Source: Actinomycetes bacterium (GTDB taxonomy: Bacteria; Actinomycetota; Acidimicrobiia; Acidimicrobiales; Microtrichaceae). From it: 64,000 nt of DNA. Below, piece after piece: positions 59,999 to 64,000 of this stretch. The notes under the pieces were generated by a model that saw only the letters and a program-made list of their open reading frames with translations, made no database searches and was not told the DNA's origin. Position numbers and translations under genes: made by a program. The stretch is from positions 1 to 64,000 of the forward strand of contig JAKOVA010000261.1 in assembly GCA_029782335.1 (NCBI GenBank). Reading direction: 5' to 3'. The number at the start of each line of letters is the position of its first letter. Position 1 is the first letter of the stretch.

Positions 59999-62900
59999 AT
60001 GGGGTTCACCAACCCAGACCTTCCCTGGCACGAACTGGAACGCCGCCTCTCGGGCCGGCCGCCGGCGCGGCGATCCGGCCGCCGCATCGACCTTCCCGGC
60101 GACGGGTCGGATTCGCCCGCATGGTCCCGTCGGCGGGCGCCCTACGAGCCGGCGGTCCGTCGCAGCAGCGCAGCGGTGGCCTACGCCGAGTTGCACGCCC
60201 ATTCCAACTTCAGCTTCCTCGACGGCGCCTCCCACCCCGAGGAACTCGTCGAGGAAGGTGCGCGTCTCGGCCTCGAAGCCCTGGCGTTGTGCGACCACAA
60301 CGGCTTCTACGGGATCGTCCGCTTCGCGGAAGCGGCACGAGCCGTCGGCCTGCCGACCATCTTCGGCGCGGAACTGACCCTGTCGGCACCCGGCCCGCGC
60401 ACCGGCGACGCCGATCCCGCTGGCGCCCACCTCGTGGTGCTGGCCCGTGATCCGACGGGATACGGGCGGTTGGCCCGTGCCATCAGCCGTGCCCAGATCT
60501 CCGGGTCGAAGGGCCGGCCTCGGGCCACCCTCGAGCAGTTGGCGGCCGACTTGGGCAGCGGTCACCACCTGGTGTTGACCGGTTGCCGCAAGGGTGCGGT
60601 TCCTGCGGCGATGGTCGCGGATGGCCCCGCAGCCGCTCGGCGGGAGGCGGAGCGGCTCGTCGAGGCGTTCGGTCGCGACCAGGTGGTGGTGGAGTTGTGG
60701 GACCACGGCGACCCACTCGACGGGGCCCGCAACGACGCCATGGCCGAGTTGGCCGTCGGCATGGACCTCGACGTGGTGGCCACCAACAACGTCCACTACG
60801 CAACGCCGGGTCGCCGCCGCCTGGCCACGGCGCTCGCCGCCGTGCGGGCCCGACGCTCCCTTGACGATCTCGACGGATGGCTTCCCGCAGCGGGGACGGC
60901 CCACCTGCGTTCCGGGGTCGAACAGGCGCAGCGCTTCGCCCGCTACCCCGGGGTGGTCGACGCTGCGGCGCGGCTGGGGCGTGAGTGCGCGTTCGACCTG
61001 GCCCTCGTCGCACCGAAGTTGCCGCCGTACCCCTGTCCGGTCGACAAGGACGGTTCACCGCTCGATGAGATGACCTACCTCCGCCGGCTCGTCCGCCGAG
61101 GAGCCGAGCGTCGCTACGGCGAACCGAGCAGCTCCCGGCTCGCCGAGTTCGTCGCGCGGCACGGCCGCGACCCTTATGTCACCCTCGCCCACGAACTCGA
61201 TCTCATCGAGTCGCTGGGCTTCGCCGGCTACTTCCTCATCGTGTGGGACATCGTCGAGTTCTGCCGGCGCTCGAACATCTTCTGCCAGGGCCGCGGATCG
61301 GCCGCCAACTCGGCGGTGTGCTACTCGCTCGGGATCACCAATGCCGACGCGGTCGGCCTGGGGTTGCTCTTCGAGCGCTTCCTGTCACCCGAGCGTGACG
61401 GGCCACCCGACATCGACATCGACATCGAGTCAGGCCGCCGCGAAGAGGTGATCCAGTACGTCTACGGGCGGTACGGGCGTGAACACGCCGCCCAGGTGGC
61501 GAACGTCATCACGTATCGGGCGAAGTCGTCGGTCCGGGACATGGCCCGGGCGCTGGGGTACGCGCCGGGCCAGCAGGACGCGTGGTCCAAAGAGATCGAC
61601 CGGTGGGGGAGTCCGCCGCGACCGGGTGAGGGCGATCGTCACGGCGTCTCGGCCCCCGACTCGGTCCTCGAACTCGCCGCCCAGGTGGAACACTTCCCCC
61701 GTCATCTCGGGATCCACTCCGGCGGCATGGTCATCTGCGACCGGCCGGTGGTGGAGGTGTGCCCGACGGAGTGGGCGGCCATGGCGGACCGCTCGGTGCT
61801 GCAGTGGGACAAGGACGACTGCGCGGCGGTGGGATTGGTGAAGTTCGACCTGCTGGGCCTCGGGATGCTCTCGGCGCTGCACCATGCGGTCGACCTCATT
61901 GAAGAACACCGCGGGACCCGTCTCGACCTGGCGCTGCTGCCGCAGGAGCCGGAGGTCTACGACATGATCTGTCGCGCCGACACCGTCGGGGTCTTCCAGA
62001 TCGAGTCGCGAGCCCAGATGGCGACCTTGCCGCGGTTGCGGCCACGGACCTTTTACGACCTGGTGGTTGAGGTGGCGCTCATCCGACCGGGGCCCATCCA
62101 GGGTGGGTCGGTGCACCCCTACATCCGGCGCCGCAACGGTCAGGAGCCGGTCACCTACCTGCATCCGCTGATGGAACCGTCGTTGGCCAAGACGCTCGGG
62201 GTGCCGCTCTTCCAGGAGCAACTCATGCAGATCGCCATGGACGTGGCGGGCTTCAGTGCCGCCGAAGCCGACGAGTTGCGTCAGGCCATGGGCTCGAAGC
62301 GCTCGCGTGAGCGCATGGAGCGGCTGCGGTCACGGCTCTACGCCGGGATGGCGGAGCGGGGGATCGTCGGTGCCGTCGCCGATGAGATCTTCGAGAAACT
62401 CGCGGCGTTCGCCAACTACGGGTTCCCCGAGTCGCACTCGGTGAGCTTTGCGTATCTCGTCTACGCCTCGTGTTGGATCAAGTACCACGAGCCCGCCGCC
62501 TTCTGCGCTGCCCTGCTGCGTTCGCAGCCCATGGGGTTCTATTCGCCGCACTCGCTGGTGCAGGACGCCCGGCGCCACGGCGTGCGCACCTACACGCCGG
62601 ACATCAATGCCTCGGATTGGTGCGCGACCCTCGAGCCGGCGGAAGGTTCGACGGGTGGGCTGGCGGTGCGGTTGGGGTTGGGCTCGGTGCGATCGGTGGG
62701 CGAGGAGTTGGCGAAGACGATCGCTGCGGGGCGCCCGTACCGTTCGGTGGAGGATCTCGCCCGACGGAGTGGCGTGCCCCGGCCGGCCCTCGAGGCGCTC
62801 GCCACCGCCGGTGCTCTCGATTCGATCCTCCCCGCCGCCCTTCCTGAACCCGCCGCCCCCGCCACCCCTTCTCCCGCCACCCCTTCTGAAGTTGCGTCCG

Positions 62901-63616
62901 ATTCCGTCGTGGAGGGTCGGTTTTCGACGCAGGTTCGGGAGGGGTCGGGGGTTCTTTCTGAAGTTGCGTGCGATTCCGTCGTGGGGGGTCGGTTTTCGAC
63001 GCAGGTTCGGGAGGGGTCGGGGGTTCGGGAGGGGTCGGGGGTTCGGGAGGGGCCGGGGGTTCGGGAGGGGCCGGGGGTTTGGGAGGGGGAGCGCCTGCCG
63101 CGGCGTCGTGAGGCGTTATGGGTCGCCGGGGCCGCCTCGCAGGCGCGTGCGGATCGCCTCGAGGGAATCGTGGTCGGCATGGATCCGCCCCATCTGCCGG
63201 GCATGACCCCTCTCGAAGAAGCCGTCGCAGACCTGTGGGCCACTGGCATTGCCCCTGATGGACACCCCACCAGGTTCCTCCGTGGCCGCCTCGATGAACT
63301 CGGCGTTTCCTCCGCTCATGGACTCGTAGCGATCGAGTCGGGTTCGAAAGTGCTCGTTGGTGGGCTCGTCACGCACCGACAACGCCCAGCAACGGCGGGG
63401 GGCACCATGTTCATCAACCTCGAGGATGAGACGGGCCTCATCAACGTCATCTGTTCGCCGGGTTGCTGGGCCAGACACCAGCGGATCGCCCGGAGCGCCC
63501 CGGCGTTGTTGATTCGCGGACGTCTTGAGCGTGCCGAAGGGGTGACGAACGTGATCGCCGAGCGAATCGATGCGCTGCCGAGCGTTGCCGTCACCCCTTC
63601 GCGCGACTTCCGCTGA
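59999..63616 (+). CDS. dnaE2: Error-prone DNA polymerase III alpha subunit DnaE2
   Basis: A 1205-residue C-family polymerase that carries out damage-induced mutagenic synthesis with ImuA and ImuB. The PHP domain starts with ELHAHSNFSFLDGAS near residue 65. The polymerase aspartates lie in PPDIDIDIESGRR (near 468) and VKFDLLGLGML (near 615). Helix-hairpin-helix residues are at about 920-942, and the OB fold around 1110-1180. The unusual part is a linker of about 90 residues (about 946-1033), Pro/Ala-rich and then repeated Val-Arg-Glu-Gly-(Ser/Pro)-Gly, inserted before REALWVAGAA, where related DnaE2 proteins pass straight on. The reading frame stays open throughout. Confidence 0.95.
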   Translation: MGFTNPDLPWHELERRLSGRPPARRSGRRIDLPGDGSDSPAWSRRRAPYEPAVRRSSAAVAYAELHAHSNFSFLDGASHPEELVEEGARLGLEALALCDHNGFYGIVRFAEAARAVGLPTIFGAELTLSAPGPRTGDADPAGAHLVVLARDPTGYGRLARAISRAQISGSKGRPRATLEQLAADLGSGHHLVLTGCRKGAVPAAMVADGPAAARREAERLVEAFGRDQVVVELWDHGDPLDGARNDAMAELAVGMDLDVVATNNVHYATPGRRRLATALAAVRARRSLDDLDGWLPAAGTAHLRSGVEQAQRFARYPGVVDAAARLGRECAFDLALVAPKLPPYPCPVDKDGSPLDEMTYLRRLVRRGAERRYGEPSSSRLAEFVARHGRDPYVTLAHELDLIESLGFAGYFLIVWDIVEFCRRSNIFCQGRGSAANSAVCYSLGITNADAVGLGLLFERFLSPERDGPPDIDIDIESGRREEVIQYVYGRYGREHAAQVANVITYRAKSSVRDMARALGYAPGQQDAWSKEIDRWGSPPRPGEGDRHGVSAPDSVLELAAQVEHFPRHLGIHSGGMVICDRPVVEVCPTEWAAMADRSVLQWDKDDCAAVGLVKFDLLGLGMLSALHHAVDLIEEHRGTRLDLALLPQEPEVYDMICRADTVGVFQIESRAQMATLPRLRPRTFYDLVVEVALIRPGPIQGGSVHPYIRRRNGQEPVTYLHPLMEPSLAKTLGVPLFQEQLMQIAMDVAGFSAAEADELRQAMGSKRSRERMERLRSRLYAGMAERGIVGAVADEIFEKLAAFANYGFPESHSVSFAYLVYASCWIKYHEPAAFCAALLRSQPMGFYSPHSLVQDARRHGVRTYTPDINASDWCATLEPAEGSTGGLAVRLGLGSVRSVGEELAKTIAAGRPYRSVEDLARRSGVPRPALEALATAGALDSILPAALPEPAAPATPSPATPSEVASDSVVEGRFSTQVREGSGVLSEVACDSVVGGRFSTQVREGSGVREGSGVREGPGVREGPGVWEGERLPRRREALWVAGAASQARADRLEGIVVGMDPPHLPGMTPLEEAVADLWATGIAPDGHPTRFLRGRLDELGVSSAHGLVAIESGSKVLVGGLVTHRQRPATAGGTMFINLEDETGLINVICSPGCWARHQRIARSAPALLIRGRLERAEGVTNVIAERIDALPSVAVTPSRDFR
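62858..62887. repeat. Tandem 15-bp repeat in dnaE2
   Basis: Two exact copies of CCCGCCACCCCTTCT (62858-62872 and 62873-62887) encode Pro-, Ala-, Thr- and Ser-rich sequence at the start of the DnaE2 linker. Confidence 0.85.
62884..63027. repeat. 72-bp direct duplication in dnaE2
   Basis: Two 72-bp copies, 62884-62955 and 62956-63027, differ at only a few positions. They encode two 24-residue units of the pattern SEVA(S/C)DSVV(E/G)GRF, then STQVREGSGV plus Leu or Arg. The unit is lower in GC than its surroundings at its start and is followed by the 18-bp repeats. Confidence 0.9.
63005..63076. repeat. 18-bp minisatellite in dnaE2, four copies plus a partial fifth
   Basis: The unit GTTCGGGAGGGGYCGGGG occurs at 63005, 63023, 63041 and 63059, then degenerates from 63077. 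Each unit encodes VREG(S/P)G in frame. The G-runs are long enough that the strand could fold into G-quadruplex-like structures. Confidence 0.9.
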
Positions 63617-63655
63617 CTACGGAGAGTGCTCCGGTGATCTCACTTTCCGTAGTCA
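63614..63655 (+). terminator. Stem-loop at the dnaE2 stop codon
   Basis: TGACTACGGAGAGTG (63614-63628) pairs with CACTTTCCGTAGTCA (63641-63655) at 14 of 15 positions around a 12-nt loop. The TGA stop codon forms the foot of the stem. There is no U-tract, so it may be a Rho-type or structure-only terminator, or a stability element. Confidence 0.6.
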
Positions 63656-63687
63656 CTTGAGTGCGCCGAGGCGTTTGCCGATAGAGA

Positions 63688-64000
63688 ATGGTGCTCGTGT
63701 TGCGTCCGCGCCTGTTCCGTCGCCCCGTCGCGGGCGCGTTCACTGCTGCCGTCGCGTTGTTCGCAACCGCCCTGCTCGCTCCGGCGCCCGTCGCTGCGCA
63801 GAACGCCGATGCGACTCCTGACGCCACAACGACGACCGTGGATCTCGCCACGCAGAGGGCCCAGGCGAAGCGCAACCGCAAGCAGGTCGGCGGGGAGATC
63901 TCATCGCTGCGCGCCAGCGACGACCAGGTGCGCGACCTCCTCGCATCCCTCGACAGCCAGCTCGCGACGGCGAACGCCGCGCTCGACGGAGCAACGCAGC
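63688..64000 (+). CDS. Secreted coiled-coil protein, 5' part (possible murein hydrolase or EnvC-like)
   Basis: Only the first 104 codons lie in the window. A basic start and a hydrophobic run (about 17-34) end in APVAAQN, a signal-peptide cleavage region. A Thr-rich stretch follows, then a helical segment (LATQRAQAKRNRKQVGGEI, LRASDDQVRDLLASLDSQL) with coiled-coil heptads. This layout is that of EnvC/PcsB-type peptidoglycan hydrolase activators or M23 peptidases, but the catalytic part is beyond the edge. ATG 63688, GTG 63691 or GTG 63697 could each be the start. Confidence 0.65.
   Translation, partial: MVLVLRPRLFRRPVAGAFTAAVALFATALLAPAPVAAQNADATPDATTTTVDLATQRAQAKRNRKQVGGEISSLRASDDQVRDLLASLDSQLATANAALDGATQ

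Noticed and set aside
62858-63098. Repeats in dnaE2 considered as a CRISPR array
   Set aside because: Units are contiguous or nested without unique spacers, and they are translated in frame.
63621-63660. tRNA- or riboswitch-like fold after dnaE2
   Set aside because: Only a single stem-loop is present, with no conserved tRNA arms or anticodon.
1-64000. Search for tRNA, rRNA, transposases, integrases, restriction-modification or toxin-antitoxin genes
   Set aside because: No convincing instance was seen. Isolated short frames with weak resemblance were antisense shadows.

Overview
The window is about 64 kb of GC-rich DNA, roughly two thirds G+C by eye, densely packed with genes on both strands. 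The content suggests an actinobacterium. There is a recC-recB-recD cluster, an imuA/imuB/dnaE2 mutasome with actinobacterial SOS boxes (TCGAAC-N4-GTTCGA), a 4Fe-4S type CysH, the coenzyme F420 gene cofC, a mycothiol-type DinB/MDMPI protein and a TLP1-like thiolase. A member of the Acidimicrobiia is my best guess, but there is no rRNA gene in the window to confirm it. I see no tRNA, rRNA, CRISPR array, insertion sequence or prophage. The window reads as chromosomal core and near-core DNA.

Layout. 1-5.5 kb: a secreted lipase, then an assimilatory sulfur operon (cysH, sulfite reductase, cobA, minus strand) divergent from a siroheme synthase gene across a palindromic promoter/operator. 5.5-17.2 kb: two short-chain dehydrogenases, a pirin, a methyltransferase, an SGNH hydrolase, an amidohydrolase, a NIPSNAP-like protein, two membrane proteins, a DUF3089 lipoprotein, a site-2 protease and a threonine aldolase. 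17.2-29.8 kb: a plus-strand double-strand-break processing block, recC-recB-recD followed by an SbcD-like nuclease and an SbcC-like ATPase. 29.8-35.9 kb: engB, a thiolase-like protein, and a SWIM protein paired with an SNF2 helicase. 35.9-40.2 kb: a tightly coupled minus-strand operon (Alg14-like, Alg13-like, radical SAM, methyltransferase) divergent from a DegT-type aminotransferase. 40.2-55.5 kb: housekeeping and unknown genes, including an acyltransferase, an exonuclease, a HIT protein, metG, PIG-L and cofC, gpsA, an RpiB-like protein, rnhB, a nucleotidyl cyclase and a zinc metallopeptidase. 55.5-63.6 kb: imuA-imuB, then a response regulator and histidine kinase, then dnaE2. The right edge cuts into a secreted coiled-coil protein.

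How the genes work together. CysH, sulfite reductase, CobA and the siroheme synthase cover the reduction of activated sulfate to sulfide together with most of the siroheme cofactor supply. RecBCD and the SbcCD-like pair both process broken DNA ends. ImuA, ImuB and DnaE2 form the damage-induced mutagenic replication apparatus. Two 26-bp SOS palindromes, one before imuA and one before dnaE2, place both units under LexA, with an envelope-type two-component system between them.

Two features run through the whole window. Neighbouring genes often overlap by the four bases ATGA or GTGA, which suggests translational coupling. About 17 genes carry a TAnnnT -10 hexamer 5-8 bases before the start codon and have no Shine-Dalgarno sequence, which points to widespread leaderless transcription. 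I used this pattern to choose several start codons.
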